Notes under the pieces: generated by a model | What the model saw: the letters and a program-made list of their open reading frames with translations, nothing else | Databases searched by the model: none | What the model was told of the DNA's origin: nothing | Shown: in pieces, positions 1 to 10,590 of the stretch | Layout: each line of letters begins with the position of its first letter | How positions within the stretch are numbered: position 1 is the stretch's first letter | Program-made: the position numbers and the translations under genes | Assembly: GCA_034231615.1 (NCBI GenBank) | Contig: CM067310.1 | Coordinates: forward strand, 2,373,501 to 2,437,500 | Source of the DNA: Meghimatium bilineatum | Taxonomy: Eukaryota > Mollusca > Gastropoda > Stylommatophora > Philomycidae | Direction of reading: 5' to 3' | Length of the DNA stretch: 64,000 nt

Positions 1-165
1 AGGTGGAAGAAACAGGAGGACAATGGAAGAAACAGAGGAGGACAATGAAAAGCATGGACAGACAACATCAAGGACTGGATAGGACATAAATTTTCCTCAA
101 ATATTGTTGAAGAAAGAAATCGTTGGAGTATTCTGTGCAATTATGTATTAGTTAAACAGTCTTAG
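1..165 (+). pseudogene. LINE C-terminal relic
   Basis: In one frame the segment from 52 reads AWTDNIKDWIGH...EERNRW, the usual last residues of LINE reverse transcriptases (RWxDxIKDW...DRxRW). A stop lies just upstream at 46 and the frame ends at 163. It is the 3' end of a LINE whose body lies left of the window. No catalytic part is present. Confidence 0.6.
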
Positions 166-190
166 TTTGGTATATTTACATATAGTTTTT

Positions 191-1015
191 GACTTGCAGA
201 TGTTTGTTAGGTGGTTGAATCATCCCTGTAACATGCTAAAATATTGACTTGCAGATGTTTGTTAGGTGGTTGAATCATCCCTGTAACATGCTAAAATATT
301 GACTTGCAGATGTTTGTTAGGTGGTTGAATCATCCCTGTAACATGCTAAAATATTGACTTGCAGATGTTTGTTAGGTGGTTGAATCATCCCTGTAACATG
401 CTAAAATATTGACTTGCAGATGTTTGTTAGGTGGTTGAATCATCCATGTAACATGCTAAAATATTGACTTGCAGATGTTTGTTAGGTGGTTGAATCATCC
501 CTGTAACATGCTAAAATATTGACTTGCAGATGTTTGTTAGGTGGTTGAATCATCCCCGTAACATGCTAAAATATTGACTTGCAGATGTTTGTTAGGTGGT
601 TGAATCATCCCTGTAACATGCTAAAATATTGACTTGCAGATGTTTGTTAGGTGGTTGAATCATCCCTGTAACATGCTAAAATATTGACTTGCAGATGTTT
701 GTTAGGTGGTTGAATCATCCCCGTAACATGCTAAAATATTGACTTGCAGATGTTTGTTAGGTGGTTGAATCATCCATGTAACATGCTAAAATATTGACTT
801 GCAGATGTTTGTTAGGTGGTTGAATCATCCCCGTAACATGCTAAAATATTGACTTGCAGATGTTTGTTAGGTGGTTGAATCATCCCTGTAACATGCTAAA
901 ATATTGACTTGCAGATGTTTGTTAGGTGGTTGAATCATCCATGTAACATGCTAAAATATTGACTTGCAGATGTTTGTTAGGTGGTTGAATCATCCCCGTA
1001 ACATGCTAAAATATC
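191..1015. repeat. 55-bp minisatellite, 15 copies
   Basis: Fifteen head-to-tail 55-bp units starting GACTTGCAGATGTTTG. They differ almost only at one site (CCTGTA, CATGTA or CCCGTA). In order the variants are CT,CT,CT,CT,AT,CT,CC,CT,CT,CC,AT,CC,CT,AT,CC. The array lies in the intron downstream of the last HERPUD exon visible here. Confidence 0.97.
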
Positions 1016-1026
1016 GACATAAATAC

Positions 1027-1114
1027 CTCATTGTTTCCGACTGTTTGTTCTTGCTGTCTCTGCTCATTTTCCTGCTCTTGAATTATTTGCAAGTACTTCC
1101 TCAGTTTCTGAAGA
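1027..1114 (-). CDS. HERPUD2: HERPUD homologue, exon after the membrane exon (partial gene)
   Basis: An 88-bp exon on the minus strand with a pyrimidine-rich acceptor (tttctcag) at 1115-1116 and a GTATTT donor at 1026-1021. It starts with the third base of a codon, which fits the two leftover bases of the 2104-2436 exon. It then reads LQKLRKYLQIIQEQENEQRQ and ends ...GNNE in phase 0. The Gln/Glu-rich stretch looks like a short coiled coil or cytosolic linker after the membrane hairpin; human HERPUD proteins also carry an acidic, low-complexity C-terminal region here, but residue-level similarity is weak. The rest of the gene is left of the window. Support comes from splice sites, phase and position rather than from homology. 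Confidence 0.7.
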
Positions 1115-2103
1115 CTGAGAAATTATAAATGTTAAATGTTGTAAAACTGGGAAACAAAAAGCATAGAATGAGCTAACAAAAAAATTAGCCAACAATTATT
1201 CAAATCAAAAGCAAATAATAATACACAAATCTAGTGTATATTATCATATATCAACAGATAATGGTAGGGTAAAGATATTATGATATATCAGCAGATAATG
1301 GTAGGGTAAAGATATTATCATATTTCAGCAGATAATTTTAGAAATGTTTTCACTACTGAAGTTTTGGGCTCGACTTTGACGATGAAATAATCCCTTTATT
1401 TGGGGATCTACTGGTTTAGTGGTTAAGCTGTTACCTTTTTGCTGAAGAGTTCAAGGGTTCATATGCAGCTAGGGTTGTCTTGTTTATAAAGTGGTTTTTT
1501 TGTGAAGATTCCTGGGGATTATCACTTGAAGCTATTGAGTACGTACTATGAGTGATACTCTTGGCAAGCAGTGTGCCATTACGTTGGCATCGATGAAGTA
1601 CATATAGGTAAACCTTAGTACAATGAGCTCAATCCTTTATGAATTTTGAGTCTTATAGCCTTTATAGTTAATTAACCCTCATTTCTATCATTTCGGCCAA
1701 CTTATTAGAGATGTGAACGCAAATTCTGTCGTCTTTACTTGTCGTTTTTGATTTATATGTGTTTGTGATCCATGATAAAAGCTTTTTGGTAAAAATGTTG
1801 ATTTGTGTGTGTGCCTATGTGCGTTTCAGTCATTAGCAAAACTTTATTACCTTGTTTGAAGCTTTACCTGTCTGATTTCAGTTTTTCGCAGTGAGTACAT
1901 ATTTTCTATAGACTGATGACAGTTTGGTTGGTTTCTGATAGTTAAGTCTAGTTGTCAGAATACACAAAAACATGAAAAGTGTGACACTTTGCCTCCAGCT
2001 ACCCTATATGGAAGGTGACTAATGAATGTGAAAAAAACCATGAATTTACACATGGTAATATATGGAAGGTGAGTAATGAATGTGAAAAAAAACATGAACT
2101 TAC
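1115..2103. other. HERPUD intron with SINE and dispersed-repeat tail
   Basis: Intron between two HERPUD exons. It holds a short direct duplication near 1255-1335 (aaagatattatgatatatcagcagataatgg-like), a tRNA-derived SINE head at 1400-1470, and at about 1760-1910 a copy of the tail also seen at 46445-46580 (fragments such as agcaaaactttattacc and gcagtgagtacatatt). No other coding signal was seen. Confidence 0.6.
1400..1640 (+). mobile_element. tRNA-derived SINE
   Basis: A pol III-type promoter is visible: box A-like TGGTTTAGTGG at 1412-1422 and box B-like GGTTCATATGC at 1456-1466, about 34 bases apart, as in tRNA heads. The body carries ttgtttataaagtg, shared with the tRNA-like repeat at 38590-38650. 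It is degenerate and not a functional tRNA. Confidence 0.6.
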
Positions 2104-2436
2104 ATGTAGATGGCTAAAGAGCCTGAAAAAACAATGAGAAATCTGGTTAAGTTTGAGTAAAAGAACAGGATGCAGATGAATGTGAGGATTCGCAAGCAGA
2201 AGTACATGTGATGCAGCCAATCTCTGGGTTCATCATCATCATCTTCTTCCACTTCGCCTTGGGCATTCATTCTAATATTGGGAAGCCCAGCTCTCTGTGC
2301 ATCATTATTTGGAATCACACCTTCCTGGGCTTGTTGAAGTTGTTGGAGATGGGAACTACCCACTTCATGCTGCGGTGTGCTTGTTGAAGGAGGCGGATGG
2401 GTACAAGAGAGACCAAGGTTACAAAGACTCTGGTAG
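2104..2436 (-). CDS. HERPUD2: HERPUD homologue, conserved membrane exon
   Basis: A 333-bp exon with acceptor (ttttatctccag, AG at 2437-2438) and donor GTAAGT (2103-2098). Frame: (S)YQSLCNLGLSC, then a Pro/Thr/Gln-rich linker, then RMNAQGEVEEDDDD-EPRDWL followed by the hydrophobic LRILTFICILFFYSNLTRFL and SGSLAIY(I). The MNAQG...acidic...RDWLDW...YFYSxxSRF pattern is the hallmark of HERPUD1/2, ER membrane proteins of the ER-associated degradation pathway that help recruit the HRD1 ubiquitin ligase complex; both termini face the cytosol in the known proteins. The exon starts with one base completing a codon from 6887-7026 and ends with two bases completed by 1114. In-frame continuity across 333 bp with no stop supports a functional gene. 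Confidence 0.92.
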
Positions 2437-2529
2437 CTGGAGATAAAAAAAAGAATGGATGTTATGATTTTAAGAATATTCTATTTATTTATTGTCATTT
2501 CCATCTGTATTGTTAAGCACCATCGGGGG

Positions 2530-2760
2530 AAGTTGAAGTTGTCTGTCTGTGGTCATTTGGGTCACATTGTCCTTGATCAACCTGTGTCTCTTTAAGGTTT
2601 CTTTGATTGTCTCTATCCATCTAATTCTTGGTTTTCCTCATAGTCCAATCTTCTGCTGTTGTATGCACAAAGGGCTGGATGTGTTGATTCCATTCTCATG
2701 ATGTGGACAAACAGCCTGGCTTGAAGTCTCTCGATGTAGTAATGAGTTGAGATAGTGTTT
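2530..2760 (-). pseudogene. LINE C-terminal relic
   Basis: On the minus strand the segment encodes GKPRIRWIETIKETLKRHRL after a stop, matching the LINE tail motif GRPRxRWIDxIKxTL. It lies in a HERPUD intron and is degenerate; no RT core remains. Confidence 0.6.
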
Positions 2761-2826
2761 ATTTTGTCCTAATATCTTCTGGATTGTAACAATGTTTATC
2801 ATATAAGCATTTGCAATGTTATAACT

Positions 2827-3475
2827 GTTTACAACAGGTACAGCCTATAAACAACATATTCTGGGATGTTTACAACAGGTACAGCCTATAATCAACATAT
2901 TCTGGGATATTTACAACAGGTACAGCCTATAAACAACATATTCTGGGATATTTACAACAGGTACAGCCTATAAACAACATATTCTGGGATGTTTACAACA
3001 GGTACAGCCTATAATCAACATATTCTGGGATGTTTACAACAGGTACAGCCTATAATCAACATATTCTGGGATGTTTACAACAGGTACAGCACATAATCAA
3101 CATATTCTGGGATGTTTACAACAGGTACAGCCTATAATCAACATATTCTGGGATGTTTACAACAGGTACAACCTATAAACAACATATTCTGGGATGTTTA
3201 CAACAGGTACAGCCTATAATCAACATATTATGGGATGTTTACAACAGGTACAGCCTATAATCAACATATTCTGGGATATTTACAACAGGTACAGCCTATA
3301 AACAACATATTCTGGGATATTTACAACAGGTACAGCCTATAAACAACATATTCTGGGATGTTTACAACAGGTACAGCACATAATCAACATATTCTGGGAT
3401 GTTTACAACAGGTACAACCTATAAACAACATATTCTGGGATGTTTACAACAGGTACAGCACATAATCAACATTCC
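2827..3475. repeat. 41-bp minisatellite, about 16 copies
   Basis: Units start GTTTACAACAGGTACAGC and repeat every 41 bases. Point variants include cctataaac versus cctataatc or cacataatc, and gggatgttt versus gggatattt. It lies in the HERPUD intron between 2436 and 6887. Confidence 0.95.
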
Positions 3476-3559
3476 ACATGTGGAAGGTATAAAGGTCTCA
3501 CTAATGATCTTTCAGACCAACCAATCAGCAAACCCATTATGTAACAGCAAACTCAGAGT

Positions 3560-3690
3560 AGAGACAATGGTTCTACAAGATTTCCAGCAGGATGTAGTCC
3601 AGAAAATGATAATGGGTTGTGTCACCATTTTATTTGCGTCAATGCCCTGACACATCCATCTTCTGCAGTTTGTTCTGTTCAAAGCATGGC
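3560..3690 (-). mobile_element. SINE-like repeat (AAG-tailed family), minus copy
   Basis: Reverse complement carries the family core: tttatttgcg, the ggactacatcctgctgg-like box and a following tctagtag-like stretch, as in the fuller copies at 6021-6188 and 36708-36845. Degenerate. Confidence 0.5.
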
Positions 3691-4490
3691 TAAACAGTAA
3701 GGTCCTTTCTAGAAAATTACTATATTTTTGCCATAACAAATGAAATGACAGCATAGAAAAGACCAGGAGGGGGATGATGTCAAAGCGATGAAACAGCGGC
3801 AGACTAAGAAGGAGATGGACACAAGATGACCATGTTGTTGTGACAGAAGAATCGGTCACCAAGATTGATGCAACAATGCAGGCTGATCTTTGCTGACATT
3901 CACTAGCTGATTTATTCTCTGTGTCATACTGGACAGTTCAAATTTTGGTTCAGAATAAACTATTTAAAGGCATGTTCTCAGGAATTTAAACTGTTATTCA
4001 TCAACCACCATAGTCCTTCTCTGCTGGAATTCGGCATCTACACAATTCCTTCTTTGGTGGAATTCAGCATGTACCCGTACCCAAACAGTTGAATGCATAT
4101 CTAAATACCTAGGACTATTTCTCCTGATGAATCGAGGTGCATGCTTTATTTCCTAAGAATTGTTTTCCTTGCTTATAACACCAGCACCTGTATACCTTTC
4201 ATAATCTTGCAATAGATTATCTTAGATGGATTTCATTTGATTCTGTCTCATACTCCTGATGTCTGTCAAAATGGAGTCTAAAAATATAATCTAATAACTG
4301 AGATGCCAGAGAATATCAGGAGAGGAGTGGGCTGCAGTAACACAGATAAAAAGTGAAACTAACAAAGATAAGTAATTAAATATTGTGGTTTAACATACTA
4401 ACTATAGCATACATTAATAATGGGGCGTTCAACTGTTGTCTAATAAATTACAGCATGTATTGCTGATGGCATTCAACTATGGTCTAACAT
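3691..4490. other. HERPUD intronic DNA, nothing recognised
   Basis: AT-rich sequence with no open frame that I can assign and no tandem repeat. A Tyr/Met/Gln-rich HERPUD exon expected somewhere between 2437 and 6886 was looked for here and not found. Confidence 0.5.
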
Positions 4491-4493
4491 AAT

Positions 4494-5348
4494 ACAACAT
4501 GTGTGTTACTTACTATAGAATGTAATGTAACGTACTACAACATGTGTGTTACTTACTATAGAATGTAATGTAACGTACTACAACATGTGTGTTACTTACT
4601 ATAGAATGTAATGTAACGTACTACAACATGTGTGTTACTTACTATAGAATGTAATGTAACGTACTACAACATGTGTGTTACTTACTATAGAATGTAATGT
4701 AACGTACTACAACATGTGTGTTACTTACTATAGAATGTAATGTAACGTACTACAACATGTGTGTTACTTACTATAGAATGTAATGTAACGTACTACAACA
4801 TGTGTGTTACTTACTATAGAATGTAATGTAACGTACTACAACATGTGTGTTACTTACTATAGAATGTAATGTAACGTACTACAACATGTGTGTTACTTAC
4901 TATAGAATGTAATGTAACGTACTACAACATGTGTTACTTACTATAGAATGTAATGTAACGTACTACAACATGTGTGTTACTTACTATAGAATGTAATGTA
5001 ACGTACTACAACATGTGTGTTACTTACTATAGAATGTAATGTAACGTACTACAACATGTGTGTTACTTACTATAGAATGTAATGTAACGTACTACAACAT
5101 GTGTGTTACTTACTATAGAATGTAATGTAACGTACTACAACATGTGTGTTACTTACTATAGAATGTAATGTAACGTACTACAACATGTGTGTTACTTACT
5201 ATAGAATGTAATGTAACGTACTACAACATGTGTTACTTACTATAGAATGTAATGTAACGTACTACAACATGTGTGTTACTTACTATAGAATGTAATGTAA
5301 CGTACTACAACATGTGTGTTACTTACTATAGAATGTAATGTAACATGT
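4494..5348. repeat. 43-bp minisatellite, about 20 copies
   Basis: Units ACAACATGTGTGTTACTTAC... repeat every 43 bases with near-perfect identity. Two units lack one TG dinucleotide (near 4926 and 5226). The homogeneity points to recent expansion or ongoing turnover. Confidence 0.97.
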
Positions 5349-5479
5349 AATACGAATAAATCAGTTGATGTTGTATCATCCATGCATATTGCTCAGGAGT
5401 GTATGAAACCCAGTCTCCGTGAACACTACTCCGAGACAGGCTGAGAGCAGTGTATGTATCATTGTGTGCACTGTGGAAT

Positions 5480-5987
5480 ACAAATATCATTTATTGCAAC
5501 ACAAAATGCTACCAATTACAACAAATAAACATCTTATCCAAATTATCTTCATTCCAACTCTGTGCTACCAATGTCAAACATGGTCCTTAACAACAAAACA
5601 TAAGAGGCAACTGGTTACAACAGAGATGAGATGTCTGAGAAAAGCCACAGGAGTGACCAGAAGACACCGATTTGGAAACGAGGTCATAAGAGAAAGAGTG
5701 GGTGTCATATCAATTCTACGATACATACAAAACCAACAGATACAATGGTTTGGTCATCTGGAAAGAATGTCGTGTGATTCATTACTTTATAAATCATATA
5801 TGAAGAGAGAAGCAGAAAGGAGAGCCAGGGGTAGACCTAGAGTACGCTGGATCGACAACATCAAAGCAACATTACACGAACACCAAATAACATTATCTGA
5901 AGCTGCCAGAAAAGTCAGAACAAGAACATTGTATCTCCCTCAACACCCGTAAAGGGTAAAAGAGGCAGGAAAGAAGAAGAAGAAGTG
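5480..5987 (+). pseudogene. 5'-truncated LINE 3' end with (GAA)n tail
   Basis: An uninterrupted frame ending at 5952 reads through the RT thumb/C-terminal region: IIFIPTLCYQCQTW, EMRCLRKATGVTRR, IQWFGHLERM, and ARGRPRVRWIDNIKATL, ending ...RTRTLYLPQHP. About 20 bases after the stop the sequence becomes aggaaagaagaagaagaag, a microsatellite-like 3' tail. The RT catalytic core is absent, so this is a dead 5'-truncated copy, yet the frame is intact over more than 450 bp, so it is fairly young. A related, minus-strand copy with the same tail lies at 43710-43885. Confidence 0.8.
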
Positions 5988-6020
5988 GAACACAAATATC
6001 ATAAATGTATCATTATACAC

Positions 6021-6188
6021 TTTGTCTCCGCCGAGGACGGATGTGCCGGGCCATTGGCGCAAATAAAACGGCGGCACAACGCATTTCCATTCTCTGGACT
6101 ACATCCTGCTAGAAATCTAGTAGGACAATGGTCCTGTTACAAGGGAGATCCAGCAGGAGTTTGAGAATGAACGATGAAGAAGAAGAAT
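6021..6188 (+). mobile_element. SINE-like repeat with (GAA)n tail
   Basis: Full-looking copy of a dispersed family: gaggacggatgtgccgggcc, gcgcaaataaaacggcgg, ggactacatcctgctag, a short hairpin around aatctagtaggacaatggtcc, gagatccagcagg and a tail gaagaagaag. Other copies are at 3560 (-), 13565 (-), 13752 (-), 13935, 14915, 36708 (-), 39270 and 60925. Box A/B motifs are not clear, so SINE is inferred from size, dispersal and tail. Confidence 0.65.
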
Positions 6189-6244
6189 ACACATTGTCAA
6201 ATACAAATATAAATGTATCATTGTAGTGAAATCATTTTTAGCTT

Positions 6245-6257
6245 GGGGGGGGGGGGG
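6245..6257. repeat. poly-G tract
   Basis: Thirteen consecutive G immediately before the 41-bp array. Confidence 0.95.
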
Positions 6258-6258
6258 T

Positions 6259-6533
6259 TTGTATCATATCCTACTTAGATGTAGCAATGTGAGGGTATTT
6301 GTAGCATATCCTACTTAGAATGTAGCAATGTGAGGGTATTTGTAGCATATCCTACTTAGAATGTAGCAATGTGAGGGTATTTGTAGCATATCCTACTTAG
6401 AATGTAGCAATGTGAGGGTATTTGTAGCATATCCTACTTAGAATGTAGCAATGTGAGGGTATTTGTAGCATATCCTACTTAGAATGTAGCAATATGGGGG
6501 TATTTGTAGAATATCCTACTCAGGATGTAGCAA
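6259..6533. repeat. 41-bp minisatellite, about 6.6 copies
   Basis: Units GTAGCATATCCTACTTAGAA... repeat every 41 bases; the first and last units are degenerate, as expected at array edges. Confidence 0.93.
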
Positions 6534-6599
6534 TCATCCCTGCATTTTTTGATTGTAGTTATTTTCTAGGCAATTTAATGTATTCAGTAGTTTGCCAAT

Positions 6600-6690
6600 G
6601 CTTTCTGAATGGTCCAGATGAACATATGCTTGGATTTGAACCAGGCACAATGGCTGTCACACATGTGCTCTGTACCACACAGCTATAGAG
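6600..6690 (-). mobile_element. tRNA-derived SINE head
   Basis: Minus strand has a strong box B, GGTTCAAATCC (plus 6632-6642), and a box A-like TGTGTGGTACAGAGC (plus 6667-6681) at tRNA-like spacing. No complete cloverleaf could be drawn, so a tRNA-derived retroposon is the best reading. Confidence 0.6.
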
Positions 6691-6886
6691 TTAGACAATG
6701 ATGGAATAAGTAACAAAATTGGGTGAACTTGTCAATAAATGTAAGATTGAGAAACAAGTGAACTTTTTCGCTGCAGCTACAATAGCTGTAAGATTGAGGA
6801 ACAAGTGAACCTGTTTGCTGCAGCTAAAAAGTTAAACACATATAACATTGGTCCAGGTGTTAAAATGAAACAGAAATATGAGCTAC

Positions 6887-7026
6887 CTGGCAGGTGCATA
6901 ACTAGTCCCTGGCCCAGACATCTGACTGTACTGACTATATCTAATGTCTTCATTTGTGTCTGCATGTGTGGTCTCAGAACTCTGATGAGAACTAGACATT
7001 CCACTGGATGCTGTGATTTTGGGAGA
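6887..7026 (-). CDS. HERPUD2: HERPUD homologue, Ser-rich linker exon
   Basis: A 140-bp exon. The acceptor is aatattttttgcag (AG at 7027-7028) and the donor GTAGCT at 6886-6881. It starts in phase 0 with SPKITASSGMSSSHQSS, continues ETTHADTNEDIRYSQYSQMS and ends ...TSYAPA plus two bases, which pair with the single leading base of the 2104-2436 exon. Human HERPUD2 has a Ser-rich SPKSS... linker at the same place, just after the ubiquitin-like domain. The segment is cytosolic and probably disordered. In-frame codons upstream of the acceptor run into a three-copy GATGATGATG repeat, which is intronic. Confidence 0.8.
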
Positions 7027-7060
7027 CTGCAAAAAATATTTTGTTGTAAAAACGAAATGA

Positions 7061-7213
7061 TGATGATGATGAAATAATCCCGTTAGCTGTGAGCAAGTAG
7101 CTCTTGACACATGATGATGATGAAATAATCCCTTTAGCTGTGAGTAAGTAGCTATTGACACATGATGATGATAAAATAATCCCTTTAGCTGTGAACAGGT
7201 AGCTCTTGACATA
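7061..7213. repeat. 51-bp tandem repeat, 3 copies
   Basis: Three units of about 51 bases centred on gaaataatccctttagctgt, each with a (GAT)n start; units differ by several substitutions. Confidence 0.85.
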
Positions 7214-7369
7214 GAATATTCAGTTGTGACCCTACTCTCTGTACCCTGAACTACAAGTCCAGACTCTGGTTGCCACATAAAAACATAATAGAATATTACC
7301 AATCATGTTAGGAAGTTATTTTCACATGAATAAGTCTAAACTTTACAGCGTGTGAAGAAAATAAACAGG

Positions 7370-8005
7370 TTGTTAATTATATCTGTCAACATTGTTATGA
7401 TATCTGCCGACAGTGTTATGATATCTGTCAACATTATTATGATATCTGCCAACAGTGTTATGATATCTGTCAACAGTTTTATGATATCTGCCAACAGTGC
7501 TATTATATCTGCCAACAGTGCTATGATATCTGTAAACAGTGCTATATTTGTCAACATTGCTGCAAATCTGTCAACAATGTTATGATATCTGTCAACATTG
7601 CTATGATATCTGCAAACCAGTGCTGTGATATCTGTCAACATTGCTATGATATCTGCAAACCAGTGCTGTGATATCTGTCAACATTGCTATGATATCTGCA
7701 AACCAGTGCTGTGATATCTGTCAACATTGCTATGATATCTGCAAACCAGTGCTGTGATATCTGCAAACCAGTGCTGTGATATCTGCAAACCAGTGCTGTG
7801 ATATCTGCAAACCAGTGCTGTGATATCTGCAAACCAGTGCTGTGATATCTGCAAACCAGTGCTGTGATATCTGCAAACCAGTGCTGTGATATCTGCAAAC
7901 CAGTGCTGTGATATCTGCAAACCAGTGCTGTGATATCTGCAAACAAGTGCTGTGATATCTGCAAACCAGTGCTGTGATATCTGCAAACCAGTGCTGTGAT
8001 GATAT
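7370..8005. repeat. ~21-bp minisatellite, about 30 units in two subtypes
   Basis: Left half: variants of GATATCTGTCAACATTGTTAT; right half: homogeneous GATATCTGCAAACCAGTGCTG, with alternating units in between. The gradient from diverged (left) to uniform (right) suggests growth from one side. Open frames across it on both strands arise only because the unit length is a multiple of three. Confidence 0.93.
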
Positions 8006-8039
8006 CAAGGCCATATATATACATCATCATCATTCATCA

Positions 8040-8660
8040 TCAAGTGCCGTCTCCACAACGAAGGTTGGCTGCAGCGTATCTCCAACATCTCCTGTCTCTT
8101 GTCTTGGTGGTGCACTCTGCTAGACTGTAACCTGTCCATCGTGTGATGTTACTCTCCCACTTGTATCTCTGTCTACCTCTTGCTCGCTTCCCTTTGACTT
8201 TACCCTCAAGTAAGGTCTTCAATAAGGTGTCATGTCTTTTAATGTGACCAAAGTATTTTATTTGCCTGATCTTTATTTCTCTTAGTAGTTCTTTCTTCAT
8301 ATTAAGTGTCTTTAGCACCTCTTTGTTTGTTTTCTTCTCATCTGAAAGGCATCAATTTTGTCTCTAATTGTTTATTTAGTGTCCATGTTTCTGAACCATA
8401 CATTAATATGGAATAGATGTAGCATTTTATAATTCTCATTTTTAACTTGTTTGTAATTTGTTTAGATGTTAATATTTTCCTCATGTCATTGAAGGTACTT
8501 TTAGCCATTCCTATTCTCCTTTTAACTTCTGTTTCACATCTGCCATCATTTGTGACTATGTGTCCAAGATATTGATAATGTTTTACTTGTTGTAGTTTCT
8601 CTCCCTGTATGTTTACGTTTACCTCCTGTTCTTCTGTGTCTTTGCTGATTATCATGTTTT
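8040..8660 (-). pseudogene. LINE 3' half, RT thumb to C-terminus (family A)
   Basis: Two minus-strand frames cover the end of one LINE. 8655-8338: VNVNIQGEKLQQVKHYQYLG, VTNDGRCETEVKRRIGMAKS, ILMYGSETWTLNKQ (RT thumb/connection). 8318-8040: IKYFGHIKRHDTLLKTLLEG, RGRQRYKWESNITRWTGYSL, ending AANLRCGDGT. A frameshift separates them near 8320-8338. Relatives are at 19215, 29025, 34795 and 35960 (-). It lacks the catalytic core and lies in a HERPUD intron. Confidence 0.8.
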
Positions 8661-8690
8661 TTAAAATTTATATATATATATATATATTCT
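8661..8690. repeat. (TA)n microsatellite
   Basis: About ten TA dinucleotides at the 5'-truncated edge of the minus-strand LINE. Confidence 0.9.
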
Positions 8691-8738
8691 GACAATATAT
8701 TATTTTCTGAACATGTCCTCTTTATATATGTTCTGGTC

Positions 8739-9092
8739 ATACCAACATTCTAGGAGAGCTGACATGCCAACATTCTAGGAGAGCTGACATACCAACATTC
8801 TAGGAGAGCTGACATGCCAACATTCTAGGAGAGCTGACATGCCAACATTCTAGGAGAGCTGACATGCCAACATTCTAGGAGAGCTGACATGCCAACATTC
8901 TAGGAGAGCTGACATGCCAACATTCTAGGAGAGCTGACATGCCAACATTCTAGGAGAGCTGACATGCCAACATTCTAGGAGAGCTGACATGCCAACATTC
9001 TAGGAGAGCTGACATGCCAACATTCTAGGAGAGTTGACATGCCAACATTCTAGGAGAGCTGACATGCCAACATTCTAGGAGAGCTGACATGC
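8739..9092. repeat. 25-bp minisatellite, 14 copies
   Basis: Units of ACCAACATTCTAGGAGAGCT plus GACAT/GACATG, nearly identical. The array is bracketed by an inverted 11-mer: ATATGTTCTGG at 8726-8736 and CCAGAACATAT at 9098-9108. Confidence 0.95.
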
Positions 9093-9097
9093 TGCAG

Positions 9098-9200
9098 CCA
9101 GAACATATCTAAATATCTCTTGTTTATCATCATCTTGGCCGACCCTTTTTGTCTGTTACCAGCAAATATACCTTCCATTACTAGTTTTTCCATGCTGTTA
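9098..9200 (-). pseudogene. LINE C-terminal relic
   Basis: Minus strand reads NSMEKLVMEGIFAGNRQKGS, the LINE motif HNSMERLxxEGxxxGNRxxGRP seen in better form at 38728-39033. A minus-strand frame of about 50 codons continues at 9235-9390 (NIDNTTDSEKDKLRNVENIK) but I cannot place it. Confidence 0.5.
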
Positions 9201-9431
9201 TGGAATGTTATATGAAAAAATAAACCTCAGCTTTCTTGTTATAATGTTGTTTAGGAACTAACCTTTTTCCATATTTAATATTCTCAACATTTCTTAATTT
9301 ATCTTTTTCGCTGTCCGTTGTATTATCAATATTCCTCTTTGATATCTCATTTTGAAGGAAGCAATTGGTCCTAATATACAAATGAAGAAATGCTCATTAA
9401 TTTTTTCATACATACAAAATTCTTAGAAACG

Positions 9432-10505
9432 TATGATCCTCACAGAGTCTACAAGTTGTACTTTGTGAGATTAATGTGCAAGTTGCTGAAGTGCATCTTC
9501 ACAGAGTCTACAAGTTACTTACATTTTGTGAGATTAATGTGCAAGTTGCTGAAGTACATCCTCACAAAGTCTACAAGTTACTTACATTTTGTGAGATTAA
9601 TGTGCAAGTTGATGAAGTACATCCTCACAGAGTCTACAAGTTACTTACATTTTGTGAGATTAATGTGCAAGTTGATGAAGTACATCCTCACAAAGTCTAC
9701 AAGTTACTTACATTTTGTGAGATTAATATGCAAGTTGATGAAGTACATCCTCACAAAGTCTACAAGTTACTTACATTTTGTGAGATTAATGTGCAAGTTG
9801 ATGAAGTACATCCTCACAAAGTCTACAAGTTACTTACATTTTGTGAGATTAATGTGCAAGTTGATGAAGTACATCCTCACAAAGTCTACAAGTTACTTAC
9901 ATTTTGTGAGATTAATGTGCAAGTTGCTGAAGTGCATCTTCACAGAGTAAACAAGTTACTTACATTTTGTGAGATTAATGTGCAAGTTGATGAAGTACAT
10001 CCTCACAAAGTCTACAAGTTACTTACATTTTGTGAGATTAATGTGCAAGTTGATGAAGTACATCCTCACAAAGTCTACAAGTTACTTACATTTTGTGAGA
10101 TTAATGTGCAAGTTGATGAAGTACATCCTCACAAAGTCTACAAGTTACTTACATTTTGTGAGATTAATGTGCAAGTTGATGAAGTACATCCTCACAAAGT
10201 CTACAAGTTACTTACATTTTGTGAGATTAATGTGCAAGTTGATGAAGTACATCCTCACAAAGTCTACAAGTTACTTACATTTTGTGAGATTAATGTGCAA
10301 GTTGATGAAGTACATCCTCACAAAGTCTACAAGTTACTTACATTTTGTGAGATTAATGTGCAAGTTGATGAAGTACATCTTCACAGAGTCTACAAGTTAC
10401 TTACATTTTGTGAGATTAATGTGCAAGTTGCTGAAGTGCATCTTCACAGAGTCTACAAGTTACTTACATTTTGTGAGATTAATGTGCAAGTTGCTGAAGT
10501 GGAGC
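9432..10505. repeat. 63-bp minisatellite, about 17 copies
   Basis: Units CTCACAAAGTCTACAAGTTA... of exactly 63 bases with a few diagnostic variants (ctcacaaag/ttcacagag, gatgaagtac/gctgaagtgc). Because 63 is 21 codons, all three plus frames stay open, one for 363 codons (9476-10567), encoding tandem YKLLTFCEINVQVDEVHPHK. There is no signal peptide or promoter, and stops occur immediately outside the array, so I treat it as non-coding. Confidence 0.95.
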
Positions 10506-10590
10506 CTACAGCAGGTGTACACACCAAGTGGACTATAAGCGTATTTGAAAGACTCAAGTCATACTGAAACATATTCATACAATTATAAGC

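Noticed and set aside
1400..1475. Functional tRNA gene
   Set aside because: Box A and B resemble a tRNA, but stems do not pair and the body continues as a dispersed repeat.
7352..8033. Several 77-129 codon frames over 7352-8033
   Set aside because: 21-bp repeat artefacts (ADITALV/CRYHSTG).
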